DNA from: Palsa-1188 sp050010575
Lineage (GTDB): Bacteria; Bacillota; DSM-12270; Thermacetogeniales; Thermacetogeniaceae
NCBI GenBank assembly: GCA_050010575.1
Contig: JBEKKU010000046.1
Span: 1 to 16,286, forward strand
Direction: 5' to 3'
DNA: 16,286 nucleotides
Positions 1 to 7,024 of the stretch are shown here, piece by piece (the stretch's first letter is position 1; every line of letters begins with the position of its first letter). The translations under genes and the position numbers were made by a program. The notes beneath the pieces are model-generated. The model was not told where the DNA came from, did no database searches, and saw nothing but the letters and a program-made list of their open reading frames with translations.

Positions 1-1
1 G

Positions 2-145
2 GAGCGGGTGCGGGGCAAACTGGGCAACGAGAGCTTCCTGGCCAAGGCGCCGCCTGAGGTGATCGAGAAGGAACGGGGCAAGGAGGACGAGCTTGACCAG
101 AAGTTGTCCACTATTGGCCGCCGGTTGGCAACTCTCAGGGGCTAG
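2..145 (+). CDS. valS: valyl-tRNA synthetase, C-terminal end (partial)
   Basis: Only the last 47 codons are in the window, read in frame from base 2 to a TAG stop at 143-145; the 5' part lies upstream. The residues are charged and heptad-like (beginning ERVRGKLGNESFLAKAPPEV, then a run of E, K, L and R ending LATLRG). This matches the C-terminal coiled-coil tail of bacterial ValRS, where the NxxFLxKAPxxVVxxEr motif is highly characteristic and the arm contacts tRNA(Val). ValRS charges tRNA(Val) in the cytoplasm. ValS followed closely by folC is a common order in clostridia; here a phosphate-regulation block lies between them. Identification rests on a short piece but the tail motif is distinctive. 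Confidence 0.85.
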   Translation, partial: ERVRGKLGNESFLAKAPPEVIEKERGKEDELDQKLSTIGRRLATLRG

Positions 146-164
146 CAGGAAAGGCCCTCGCCGC

Positions 165-237
165 GGACGGTATCAGAGAGAAAACGGAAGAACCGTCCCT
201 CTGTTTTCCCGTATTTCTGGCGCGGGAGAACCGTCCC
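165..237. repeat. GAACCGTCCC intergenic repeat pair
   Basis: The 11-mer AGAACCGTCCC occurs at 189-199 and again at 227-237, a period of 38 bases. A partial inverted partner GGACGGT lies at 165-171 and could pair with ACCGTCC at 192-198 around a 20-base loop. From general knowledge, GGGACGGTTCT-like words recur in many clostridial genomes near REP-type transposase genes; calling this a mobile remnant is inference. It may also help to end valS transcription, since TGTTTTCCC follows the stem, but there is no proper U-tract. Confidence 0.5.
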
Positions 238-259
238 CATGTCAGTCGTGTCAGGCATC

Positions 260-276
260 TTAACAAAATCTTAATA
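260..276 (+). promoter_or_regulatory. PhoP box (putative operator for phoPR)
   Basis: TTAACA (260-265), AAATC (266-270) and TTAATA (271-276) form two direct hexamers 11 bases apart. This fits the Bacillus-type PhoP box (TTAACA-like repeats with a spacer near 5 bases). It lies 46 bases upstream of the phoP start, so it suggests positive autoregulation of the two-component system in low phosphate. Only one repeat pair is clear, whereas strong Bacillus Pho promoters often carry two. I see no convincing -10 element at the usual distance. Confidence 0.6.
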
Positions 277-322
277 GAGGATGACCACCGCTGGTGTCGA
301 ATACATTCGATGGAGGTGGCCT

Positions 323-1033
323 ATGAGCACGAAGATCCTGGTAGTAGATGACGAGGAGTCGATCGTCAAGCTCGTTTCCTTCAATTTAAATAAGGAAGGA
401 TTTCAGACCATCGCTGCCGGGGACGGCAACGAGGCCTGGGAGGTCATCCAGCGGGACAGGCCCGACCTGATCATCCTGGACGTGATGCTGCCGGAGATGG
501 ATGGTTTCTCACTGTGCCGCCTGTTGCGGCAGGAGGGTTCGGCCATACCGATCCTGATGCTTACCGCCAAGGATGAGGAGATAGACAAGGTGCTGGGCCT
601 GGAGATCGGGGCGGATGACTACCTGACCAAGCCCTTCAGCCCCCGCGAACTCATAGCCCGGGTACGGGCGATCCTGCGCCGCTCCGGGGATAAGGAACAG
701 GACCAGAGCGAGCGGATGGAGTTCGGTGAACTGGTGGTCTTTCCCGGGCGCTACGAGGTCAGTCTGCACGGCGAACAACTGGTCCTCACCCCCAAGGAGT
801 TCGAGCTGCTGCTCCTGCTATGCCGAAGCGCCGGCCTGGTGCTCAGCCGCGAGTATATCCTCCAGAAGCTGTGGGGTTATGATTTTTATGGCGATACCCG
901 GGTGGTGGACGTGCACATCAGTCACCTGAGAGAGAAGCTTGAACAGGATCCGGCACGCCCGCGCTACATTATGACAGTAAGAGGAGTGGGCTATAAATTC
1001 CACGCTGCCTCGCAGGGGAGCAGAGGGGCCTGA
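323..1033 (+). CDS. phoP: PhoP/PhoB-family response regulator
   Basis: This is a 236-residue OmpR/PhoB-type transcription regulator. The receiver domain covers about residues 4-117: acidic pair D9/D10, phosphoacceptor D53 in LIILDVMLP, switch T81 and K103 in the TKPF motif. A winged-helix DNA-binding domain covers about residues 132-232 (LTPKEFELLLLL, RVVDVHISHLREKLE, VRGVGYKF). When phosphorylated by PhoR it would bind PhoP boxes and switch on phosphate-starvation genes. An in-frame ATG exists at 281, but the start at 323 is chosen because GGAGGT at 312-317 lies 5 bases upstream and the protein then begins with the canonical MSTKILVVDDE. The stop overlaps the phoR start by one base (TGATG), indicating translational coupling. 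Assignment to PhoP rather than a paralogue rests on the pstB-phoU neighbours and the upstream PhoP box. Confidence 0.92.
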   Translation: MSTKILVVDDEESIVKLVSFNLNKEGFQTIAAGDGNEAWEVIQRDRPDLIILDVMLPEMDGFSLCRLLRQEGSAIPILMLTAKDEEIDKVLGLEIGADDYLTKPFSPRELIARVRAILRRSGDKEQDQSERMEFGELVVFPGRYEVSLHGEQLVLTPKEFELLLLLCRSAGLVLSREYILQKLWGYDFYGDTRVVDVHISHLREKLEQDPARPRYIMTVRGVGYKFHAASQGSRGA

Positions 1034-2439
1034 TGCGGCGAATCAGTTGGCGGTTCACGTCTAGCTATATAATCTACATGTGCGCCTCTTTGGTGGTCCT
1101 GAGCGGGCTGCTCTCATTTTTTTTATGGAGCCGCCACGACCTCCTGGCCCAAGTCTGGCAGTACCTGGCGGCCCTGTTCGGCCTGATCCTGGTGGGTGGG
1201 GTGCTGCTCGGCATCCGCCTGGCAGACAGGGTGCACAGGCCGTTGGCGGAGATCGGCGCTGTTGCCCGCCGTCTGGCGGCCGGGGACTGGGAAGCGGAGA
1301 TGTATCAATACACCGATGACGAGATCGGCGAACTGGCGGCCACCCTCAATGAGATCTCCCGCACTGTCAGGGAGAAGGTGCGCCAGTTGGCAGAGAGCAG
1401 GGGCAGCCTGGAGGCGGTCCTGGCCAACATGCAGAGCGGTGTGATGCTCTTTGACCGCAGCGGCCGCATCAATCTGGTCAATCCTGCCGCCGAGCACATC
1501 CTGGGCATCAGCGAGACTGGGAACACCGGCAGAACCTACGTGGAGACGCTGAAAAACTACCCCCTGAGCCAGATGATCGACGAGGTGCTCGCCTCCGGCA
1601 AGCCACAGGGCGGCGAGATCTCCCTGATCTTTCCGACCGAGCGCATCCTCGACGCCCACGCCGCCCCGGTTTTCGGTGAGGGGCAGGAGCCCCAGGGAGT
1701 GGTCCTGGTGCTGCACGACATCAGCGAGATCAGGCATCTGGAGCGGGTCCGGGCCGAATTTGTGGCCAATGTCTCCCACGAGTTGAAGACCCCCGTTACT
1801 GTCATCAAAGGGTTTGCGGAGACCCTGTTGGAAGGGGCGCTCTACAACTCGCGGGCCTGTGAGGAATTTGTCAGCATTATCGGGGAGGAGGCGGAGCGCC
1901 TGAACCGCCTCATCAACGATCTGTTGAGCCTCTCCCGGATCGAATCCCGGGAGTTGGTCATGCAGGTGGAGTCGCTGGAGTTGGGGCCGGAGATCAATCG
2001 GATCGTGGACCGGCTCAAGCCCCGTTTCCAGAAGAAAGAACTCGGCCTGGGTGTGGCGGTGCCCGCCCATGCGGTAATGGTGCAGGCTGACCGCGACCGG
2101 CTGGAGCAGGTGTTGTTGAACCTGCTGGAGAACAGCCTGATGTATACCCCCTCCGGTGGACGGGTAGAGGTGGGCGTCCAGGAGCAGGACAGCATGGCGG
2201 TGGTCAGCGTCAAGGATACCGGGATCGGCATCCCGCCGGATGACCTGCCCCGGATCTTCGAGCGCTTTTACCGGGTAGACCGCGCCCGCAGCCGCAAACT
2301 GGGTGGCACCGGTCTCGGGCTGGCGATCGTCAAGCATATCGTGGAGGCCCATGGCGGCCAAGTCTGGGTGGAGAGCGAGTTGGGCCGGGGCTCCACGTTT
2401 TACTTCACCCTGCCCCGGAATGGACCAGCCGCCGGTTAA
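1033..2439 (+). CDS. phoR: PhoR-type sensor histidine kinase
   Basis: A 468-residue membrane histidine kinase that pairs with PhoP. Two hydrophobic helices lie at about residues 12-32 and 42-62, separated by only about ten residues, so there is almost no extracytoplasmic domain. Next come a HAMP linker (about 63-116), a PAS domain (about 124-232), the HisKA dimerisation domain with phosphoacceptor H249 in NVSHELKTP, and a HATPase_c domain: N box around NLLENSLMYTP (363-373), G1 DTGIGI (395-400), F box FERFYR (409-414), G2 GGTGLGL (424-430). The start ATG at 1033 overlaps the phoP stop and has GAGGGG upstream. Lack of a sensory outer domain, plus pstB and phoU downstream, fits the E. coli-like mode in which PhoR listens to the Pst transporter through PhoU; that is inference. 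Confidence 0.92.
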   Translation: MRRISWRFTSSYIIYMCASLVVLSGLLSFFLWSRHDLLAQVWQYLAALFGLILVGGVLLGIRLADRVHRPLAEIGAVARRLAAGDWEAEMYQYTDDEIGELAATLNEISRTVREKVRQLAESRGSLEAVLANMQSGVMLFDRSGRINLVNPAAEHILGISETGNTGRTYVETLKNYPLSQMIDEVLASGKPQGGEISLIFPTERILDAHAAPVFGEGQEPQGVVLVLHDISEIRHLERVRAEFVANVSHELKTPVTVIKGFAETLLEGALYNSRACEEFVSIIGEEAERLNRLINDLLSLSRIESRELVMQVESLELGPEINRIVDRLKPRFQKKELGLGVAVPAHAVMVQADRDRLEQVLLNLLENSLMYTPSGGRVEVGVQEQDSMAVVSVKDTGIGIPPDDLPRIFERFYRVDRARSRKLGGTGLGLAIVKHIVEAHGGQVWVESELGRGSTFYFTLPRNGPAAG

Positions 2440-2498
2440 CCGGTCTTCTTTCGAAACTTGCCAAATAGGTGATAATATAAAGGGGAGTGTCATGGAGG

Positions 2499-3314
2499 AT
2501 GGTGACTCTGCTGACCAAGGAATTTTATCAGGTGAAGGCTGGCGCATCGGATATTGAATCCAGGTGCAAGTTCGAGATCCGCTCTCTGGAATTGTCTTAC
2601 GGGGCCAATCACGTACTGCACAACATCAGGTTGGAGTTGGCCGAGCACCAGGTATCCGCCCTGATCGGCCCCTCGGGTTGCGGCAAGTCGACCCTGCTGC
2701 GCACCCTCAACCGGATGAACGACCTGATCCCGGGCGTAACCATCGGAGGCCAGGTGCTGCTTGACGGCGAGGACATTTACAATGCCAGCGTCGATGTGGT
2801 AAACTTGCGCAAACGGGTCGGGATGGTCTTTCAGAGACCAAACCCGTTTCCCATGTCCATTTTTGAAAACGTGGCTTACGGGCCGCGGCGGCACGGTCTC
2901 AGAGACCGGCAACGGCTGGCGGAGATCGTGGAGATGAGTCTGAAAAAGGCCGCCCTCTGGGAGGAGGTCCGGGAACACCTCTTCAAATCGGCCCTGCAGC
3001 TCTCCGGCGGCCAGCAGCAGCGCCTGTGCATTGCCAGGGCCCTGGCTGTAGAGCCGGAGGTGCTGCTGATGGACGAGCCCTGCTCCGCCCTGGACCCGAT
3101 CTCCACCTCCAAGATCGAGGACCTGATCGACGAACTGAAACGGGACTACACCATCATCATCGTCACCCACAACATGCAGCAGGCCGCCCGGGTCTCCCAG
3201 TTCACGGCCTTTCTCCTGAGCGGCAGGCTGATCGAGTTCGGCAAGACCGACAGGCTGTTCACCAACCCGGAACATAAGGAGACTGAGGATTATATCACCG
3301 GCAGGTTTGGATGA
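2499..3314 (+). CDS. pstB: phosphate ABC transporter ATPase PstB
   Basis: The ATP-hydrolysing subunit of the PstSCAB high-affinity phosphate importer, working on the inner face of the membrane. Counted from the ATG at 2499, Walker A is GPSGCGKST (57-65), the Q-loop is Q112, the signature LSGGQQQ is at 168-174, Walker B VLLMDEP ends with catalytic E193, and the switch histidine is H224. LNRMNDLIPG after Walker A and the FGKTDRLFTNP tail are typical of PstB. The start is uncertain: GTG 2487 abuts AGGGGAG, ATG 2499 abuts GGAGG (2494-2498), and GTG 2502 has only 3 bases of spacing; recognisable homology begins near residue 24. The gene sits 59 bases after phoR, with a weak -10-like GATAAT at 2471-2476 in the gap. 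No pstS, pstC or pstA is nearby. Confidence 0.92.
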   Translation: MVTLLTKEFYQVKAGASDIESRCKFEIRSLELSYGANHVLHNIRLELAEHQVSALIGPSGCGKSTLLRTLNRMNDLIPGVTIGGQVLLDGEDIYNASVDVVNLRKRVGMVFQRPNPFPMSIFENVAYGPRRHGLRDRQRLAEIVEMSLKKAALWEEVREHLFKSALQLSGGQQQRLCIARALAVEPEVLLMDEPCSALDPISTSKIEDLIDELKRDYTIIIVTHNMQQAARVSQFTAFLLSGRLIEFGKTDRLFTNPEHKETEDYITGRFG

Positions 3315-3342
3315 AAAAATGGAATACCAAGGGGGAAGAGGC

Positions 3343-4002
3343 TTGGTAGCGCGCAAATCTTTTCACGAACAGCTGGATGAACTGCAGCAGGACATCCTGA
3401 AGATGGGTACCATGGTGGAGCAGGCGATCTATAACTCGGTGAAGTCGCTTAAAACGCGGGATGAGAGCCTGGCTAAACAGGTTATCGACGGCGATGACGC
3501 CATCGATGAATTTATGGTCAGAATAGAAGATAGCTGCGTCCGGCTGCTGGCCCTGCAGCAGCCGATGGCCAGCGACCTGCGGGTGATCAGCGCCGTTACG
3601 AAGATCAACAACGACCTGGAGCGCATCGCCGACCATGCGTCGGATATTGCCAAGGTGACCATCCGCCTTTCCGGACAGCCGCTGATCAAGCCGCTGATCG
3701 ACGTTCCCCGGATGGCCGAGATCACCCAGAAGATGCTGCGGGTGAGCCTGGACGCTTTAATCCGCCGGGATGTCACCGAAGTGGAGCAGTTGATCGACTG
3801 CGACCATGAGGTGGATAGCCTGCAAAACCAGATCTTCCGGGAACTGCTGACCTTCATGATGGAGGACCCCCGGACGATCCAGCAGGCCACCAGCCTGCTG
3901 TTCGTGGCCCGGCACCTGGAGCGCATGGCGGACTATTGCACCAACCTTGGCGAGGCAGTATACTTCATGGTCACCGGGGAGCGCAAGGATCTCAACATCT
4001 AA
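3343..4002 (+). CDS. phoU: phosphate signalling protein PhoU
   Basis: A 219-residue all-helical PhoU made of two three-helix bundles. The two family metal-binding motifs are present: ERIADHASDIA at residues 93-103 and ERMADYCTNLGEAV at 193-206. PhoU is the cytoplasmic negative regulator that links the Pst transporter state to PhoR and also influences phosphate uptake. The TTG at 3343 is preferred because it gives the usual N-terminus (MVARKSFHEQLDEL) and usual length, with the purine-rich GGGGGAAGAGG at 3331-3341 as ribosome binding site. Earlier in-frame starts at 3307 (TTG) and 3319 (ATG) are possible, and 3307 would overlap the end of pstB. Either way it is tightly linked to pstB and likely co-transcribed. 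Confidence 0.93.
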   Translation: MVARKSFHEQLDELQQDILKMGTMVEQAIYNSVKSLKTRDESLAKQVIDGDDAIDEFMVRIEDSCVRLLALQQPMASDLRVISAVTKINNDLERIADHASDIAKVTIRLSGQPLIKPLIDVPRMAEITQKMLRVSLDALIRRDVTEVEQLIDCDHEVDSLQNQIFRELLTFMMEDPRTIQQATSLLFVARHLERMADYCTNLGEAVYFMVTGERKDLNI

Positions 4003-4041
4003 ATACCCAAGTTGCACACATCTGGAAAGCAAGGTGCGATC

Positions 4042-5376
4042 ATGTCATCATCCATCTCCTATGACGAGGCGCTGGACTTTCTGGTCGGCCTGACCAAGTT
4101 CGGCTTTAATTTTGGATTGCAGCGGATCGAATACTTATTGCAACTCCTGGGAGACCCGCACCGTCAGCTGCGGGTCGTTCACGTTGGCGGCACCAACGGC
4201 AAGGGCTCTACCGCCATGATGACGGCCTCGGTGCTGGAATCTGCCGGATACCGGGTGGGGTTGTTCACCTCACCCCATCTCGACAGCTACACCGAACGCT
4301 ACCTGATCAACCGCGTTCTCATCAGCGAACAGAGGTTGGCAGAGTTGATCTTCAGGGTGAAGCCGCTATTGGAGCAGATGGTGCGGGAGGGGCATGAACA
4401 CCCCACCGAGTTCGAGGTCTGCACCGCCATCGCCTTCCTGTATTTTTACGAGGAGCAGGTCGATTTCCTGGTGCTGGAGGTTGGCCTGGGCGGCGCCATC
4501 GACTCCACCAATGTCATCCCCACCCCCCTAGTGGCGGTGATTACCAATATTGCCTTCGACCACATGGACTACCTGGGCAACACCATCCGGGAGATTGCCA
4601 CTGTCAAGGCGGGGATCATCAAGCAGGGCGGACATGCCGTCACTGCCTCCTCCGACCCCGAAGCGATCGCCGTGATCGAGGCGCGCTGCCGGGAGGTGGG
4701 CGCCACGCTGCTGCGGGTCGGTGCCGGCCTCAACTACGATTTGATCGAGTCCACACCCTCCGGGACGCGCTTCAACCTGCATAGCCCCTGGAGTGATTAT
4801 GCCGACCTGAAGGTACCGCTGGCTGGGCAGTACCAGGCGATCAACGCCGCCACCGCCCTCGGGGTGATCGAGGTGCTGCGGCGGTATTGCGGCGTGGTGA
4901 TCAGCGATGGGCAGATCGGGGCCGGCTTTGCCGCCGCCCGGTGGCCGGCCCGGCTGGAACTGCTATCCGAGAGGCCGGCGGTGTTGGTGGATGTCACCCA
5001 CAACCACGACGGGTCGCGCAAGCTGCGGGCAGCCCTGCAGGAGGTCTACCATTACCGGCGCCTAATCCTGGTATTGGGTATGCTGGGGGACAAGGAGCGG
5101 GAGAAGGTGGTGGCCGAACTGGCGCCGTTGGCGGCGGTAGTGGTGATCACCAGGCCGAACAGCCCCCGGGCCGGGGACTGGGAGCTGCTGGCGACCGAGG
5201 CCCGCCGTTACACCAAGCACGTTCATCAAATTGAGGAGATCGCGGCGGCGGTAGATGTCGCCCTGGAGGAGGCCGGCCCCGAGGACCTGGTCTGCGTAAC
5301 CGGCTCCTTCTACATGGTGGCTGAGGCGCGGGCCTACCTGCACCGCAAGCTGAACATCACCAGCAAGACTTTTTAG
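4042..5376 (+). CDS. folC: folylpolyglutamate synthase / dihydrofolate synthase
   Basis: A 444-residue Mur-ligase-family enzyme that adds glutamate to folates, and in many bacteria also makes dihydrofolate from dihydropteroate; cytoplasmic and ATP-dependent. The P-loop GGTNGKGST is at residues 49-57, followed by the TSPHL motif (76-80). NIAFDHMDYLG (169-179) and KAGIIKQG (189-196) form the ATP/metal site, with K189 the likely carbamylated lysine. The C-terminal domain carries THNHDGSRKL (319-328), where most relatives have AHNPDG; the His-Asn pair is kept. ATG 4042 is chosen over the upstream TTG 4012 because AAGGTG (4031-4036) is properly spaced and the protein then starts at a normal position. 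In related genomes folC directly follows valS; here it lies 39 bases after phoU. Confidence 0.95.
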   Translation: MSSSISYDEALDFLVGLTKFGFNFGLQRIEYLLQLLGDPHRQLRVVHVGGTNGKGSTAMMTASVLESAGYRVGLFTSPHLDSYTERYLINRVLISEQRLAELIFRVKPLLEQMVREGHEHPTEFEVCTAIAFLYFYEEQVDFLVLEVGLGGAIDSTNVIPTPLVAVITNIAFDHMDYLGNTIREIATVKAGIIKQGGHAVTASSDPEAIAVIEARCREVGATLLRVGAGLNYDLIESTPSGTRFNLHSPWSDYADLKVPLAGQYQAINAATALGVIEVLRRYCGVVISDGQIGAGFAAARWPARLELLSERPAVLVDVTHNHDGSRKLRAALQEVYHYRRLILVLGMLGDKEREKVVAELAPLAAVVVITRPNSPRAGDWELLATEARRYTKHVHQIEEIAAAVDVALEEAGPEDLVCVTGSFYMVAEARAYLHRKLNITSKTF

Positions 5377-5474
5377 CACCCGGAACTGCCAAGACAGTAC
5401 CAGATATCCAGCAGTTGCAGTTTAAGAGCACTACCTTTTCAGATTGATGATGCAGTGGCGGTTTTGGTCCGTCG

Positions 5475-5516
5475 CTGAATTTTTTATTCAGGAGCTGTGC
5501 GGGCGGCAGGCGCCCG
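5475..5516 (+). other. two small hairpins in folC-island junction
   Basis: The 177-base gap between folC and the next gene holds CTGAAT/ATTCAG (5475-5480 with 5486-5491, five-T loop) and CGGGCG/CGCCCG (5500-5505 with 5511-5516). Neither is followed by a U-tract, so they are not standard terminators. They sit in the likely leader of the downstream two-gene module; a role there is unproven. Confidence 0.35.
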
Positions 5517-5553
5517 TGGTCAGGGGTATAAAAAACGAGAGGAGATGGGGGCA

Positions 5554-5937
5554 ATGGCGGATAAGGAGAAGGATAGTTCCGGAACCGGTTACCAGGAGAT
5601 CATCTTGGAGGCAGTCAAGGGGATCAGGGACAAGATCCTGCTCTATGGCATCGCGGTGATCGCCCTGTTCGTCAGCGCCGGCTACTTCGGCATCCAGGTT
5701 ATAAAAACCTTGGAGTGGCCGGTGATCAGTATCGCCACGCTGGTGCTGATAGCGTATTTCTTCAATAAAGGCATTCCTCAGGCGAGGGAGAGGTTAAAAA
5801 AAGCGGCGCCAGATCGGCAGGCCGATGAGGGCAAGGGCAATATTACTGGCACGGTGACTATTAGTGGTGGGGATATCGGGGCTAACTGCAAGATCACCGG
5901 AGTGGTGATCGAAAAGGAGGACCGAGATGCAGGATGA
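5554..5937 (+). CDS. two-helix membrane protein with C-terminal beta-rich tail
   Basis: I do not recognise a named family. The product has 127 residues. Residues 1-28 are polar; two hydrophobic helices lie at about 29-50 (around LLYGIAVIALFVSAGYFGI) and 56-70 (around PVISIATLVLIAYFF); a basic stretch (78-90) suggests a cytoplasmic C-terminus. The tail at about 95-121 is rich in Gly, Val, Ile and Thr (GNITGTVTISGGDIGA...) and looks like short beta strands. ATG 5554 is used because GAGAGGAG (5537-5544) is spaced 9 bases away; ATG 5545 abuts that site. The stop overlaps the next gene by 11 bases, so the two are translationally coupled and probably act together. The tail resembles the N-terminus of the next protein over 23 residues. 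By inference it is a membrane anchor or sensor for that partner. Confidence 0.8.
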   Translation: MADKEKDSSGTGYQEIILEAVKGIRDKILLYGIAVIALFVSAGYFGIQVIKTLEWPVISIATLVLIAYFFNKGIPQARERLKKAAPDRQADEGKGNITGTVTISGGDIGANCKITGVVIEKEDRDAG

Positions 5938-6994
5938 CGATAGGATAGATGTGCATGTCGAGGTGAAAGGGGGCAGACTGGAAGCTGGGTCGACTCTGGT
6001 CGGTTCCCATATCTATCTGGGCCCTAGCAAGGAAGCGATGGATCAGCTTCTGAGTCATATGCAACAACTGGAGTCTGAACTATCCGTCGGCGCCGCTGAT
6101 GCCCAGAGGCAGATCCTCAACCAGTTCATCGGAGAGGAATACCTGCAGACCTTCTGGTTCTTCTTTCTGGGTCATGTGGAGACCCTCTTCCAGCGCTTCG
6201 GCAGGGGCACGCAGGCCAGGGTGGCTTTGATCGGCGAGGGGTTTGGGGAAGCGGACCGCAACGTGCAGTTCCAGCTCGGAATCAAGGATACGGTCGCTTT
6301 TGTCACCGGGGAGCAGCCCAACGCCATGAATATTTTCCTGATCGCCGCGGTCAATGCCATCGCCCCCGAAGTCGAAATTTATTACCTACAGGCACTGCCG
6401 GGCAGGAAATCGGATCTGATCAGGGCGATGGGCTGGTGCCTCGACAACGCTATCGACATTGTGGCCATCCTGGCCGCCATACCACGTTTTTGTGAGGATG
6501 GAACCTGCCCGATCTGCCAGGCTGCCAGGAGCCTGGTCGAGCGCGGGATCACCGTTGTCGCTTCGGACCAGGGTTGCCCCAATGCTGTGGCCGATGGCAT
6601 GATCACCGTGGGTGGTCTGGTGCCCGATGAAGAGCAGGGCCTGGTGCTGCTGCGCAGGGAGAGCGGGTCGCCCCTGTCGGCCAAGGTATTCACCTATGCC
6701 AGAATGCAGGCTGAAAACATCACTGCCGTAACTGCGGCTGGTGGCAGGCCGCTGGTCATCCGGAACATTCAGGATCTCACTAGCGAGGCGCTGCCCGTGG
6801 CTATTGTCTCCGGGCTACTATCCGTATTGTCCGCCTACTTCAAGAAGGGCGGCAAAAGCGCCACCCCTGCAGATCTGGATCGTTACCTGGCCCAGTCATC
6901 CATGCAGATTACGACAGCAGCCGGTGTAGGCGCCGAGCCCAAGCCGGTCAACTGCCTGTTGAAGCCTGAAAAAATACTGGACCTGCCGATCTGA
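5927..6994 (+). CDS. cytosolic protein with degenerate subtilisin-like (S8) fold
   Basis: A 355-residue protein without signal peptide or clear membrane helix. Residues 7-29 form a Gly/Val-rich motif like the tail of the preceding protein; about 34-95 is helical; about 97-330 reads like a subtilase core. The matches are VALIGEGF (99-106) for the strand normally ending D-T/S-G; AIAPEVEIYYLQAL (144-157) for the G-APxAxIYxxKVL strand; DLIRAMGWCLDNAIDIVAI (163-181) for the helix plus ADVINxS strand; RGITVVASDQG (206-216) for the KGVxVVAAAGN strand; MITVGGLV (225-232); and LTSEALPVAIVSG (284-296) for GTSMAxPxVAG. Catalytic Asp becomes G103, His maps near P131, the oxyanion Asn becomes D214, and only S286 remains. 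A CPIC pair lies at 194-197. GGAGG (5916-5920) precedes the ATG by 6 bases. The fold assignment is pattern recognition, not a search result. Confidence 0.7.
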   Translation: MQDDDRIDVHVEVKGGRLEAGSTLVGSHIYLGPSKEAMDQLLSHMQQLESELSVGAADAQRQILNQFIGEEYLQTFWFFFLGHVETLFQRFGRGTQARVALIGEGFGEADRNVQFQLGIKDTVAFVTGEQPNAMNIFLIAAVNAIAPEVEIYYLQALPGRKSDLIRAMGWCLDNAIDIVAILAAIPRFCEDGTCPICQAARSLVERGITVVASDQGCPNAVADGMITVGGLVPDEEQGLVLLRRESGSPLSAKVFTYARMQAENITAVTAAGGRPLVIRNIQDLTSEALPVAIVSGLLSVLSAYFKKGGKSATPADLDRYLAQSSMQITTAAGVGAEPKPVNCLLKPEKILDLPI

Positions 6995-7024
6995 TTGTAT
7001 TTTTTGAGATGATTTCTATGTGAT

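Noticed and set aside
297..310. Palindrome TCGAATACATTCGA upstream of phoP considered as a LexA/SOS box
   Set aside because: The Gram-positive SOS box is CGAAC-N4-GTTCG; here the half-sites are two bases too close and lack the inner C/G.
1123..2547. Very long open frame on the minus strand opposite phoR
   Set aside because: It is the complement of a clear histidine kinase gene in GC-rich DNA; its product is rich in His, Gln and Pro and lacks any family motif or ribosome binding site.
2492..2557. Small 21-codon ORF in another frame with the best-spaced ribosome binding site before pstB
   Set aside because: It overlaps the pstB start, has no recognisable content, and the purine-rich stretch can equally serve pstB; kept only as a reason the pstB start is uncertain.
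5475..5491. CTGAAT/ATTCAG hairpin considered as folC terminator
   Set aside because: The T-run is in the loop and not after the stem, and the stem is AT-rich and short.
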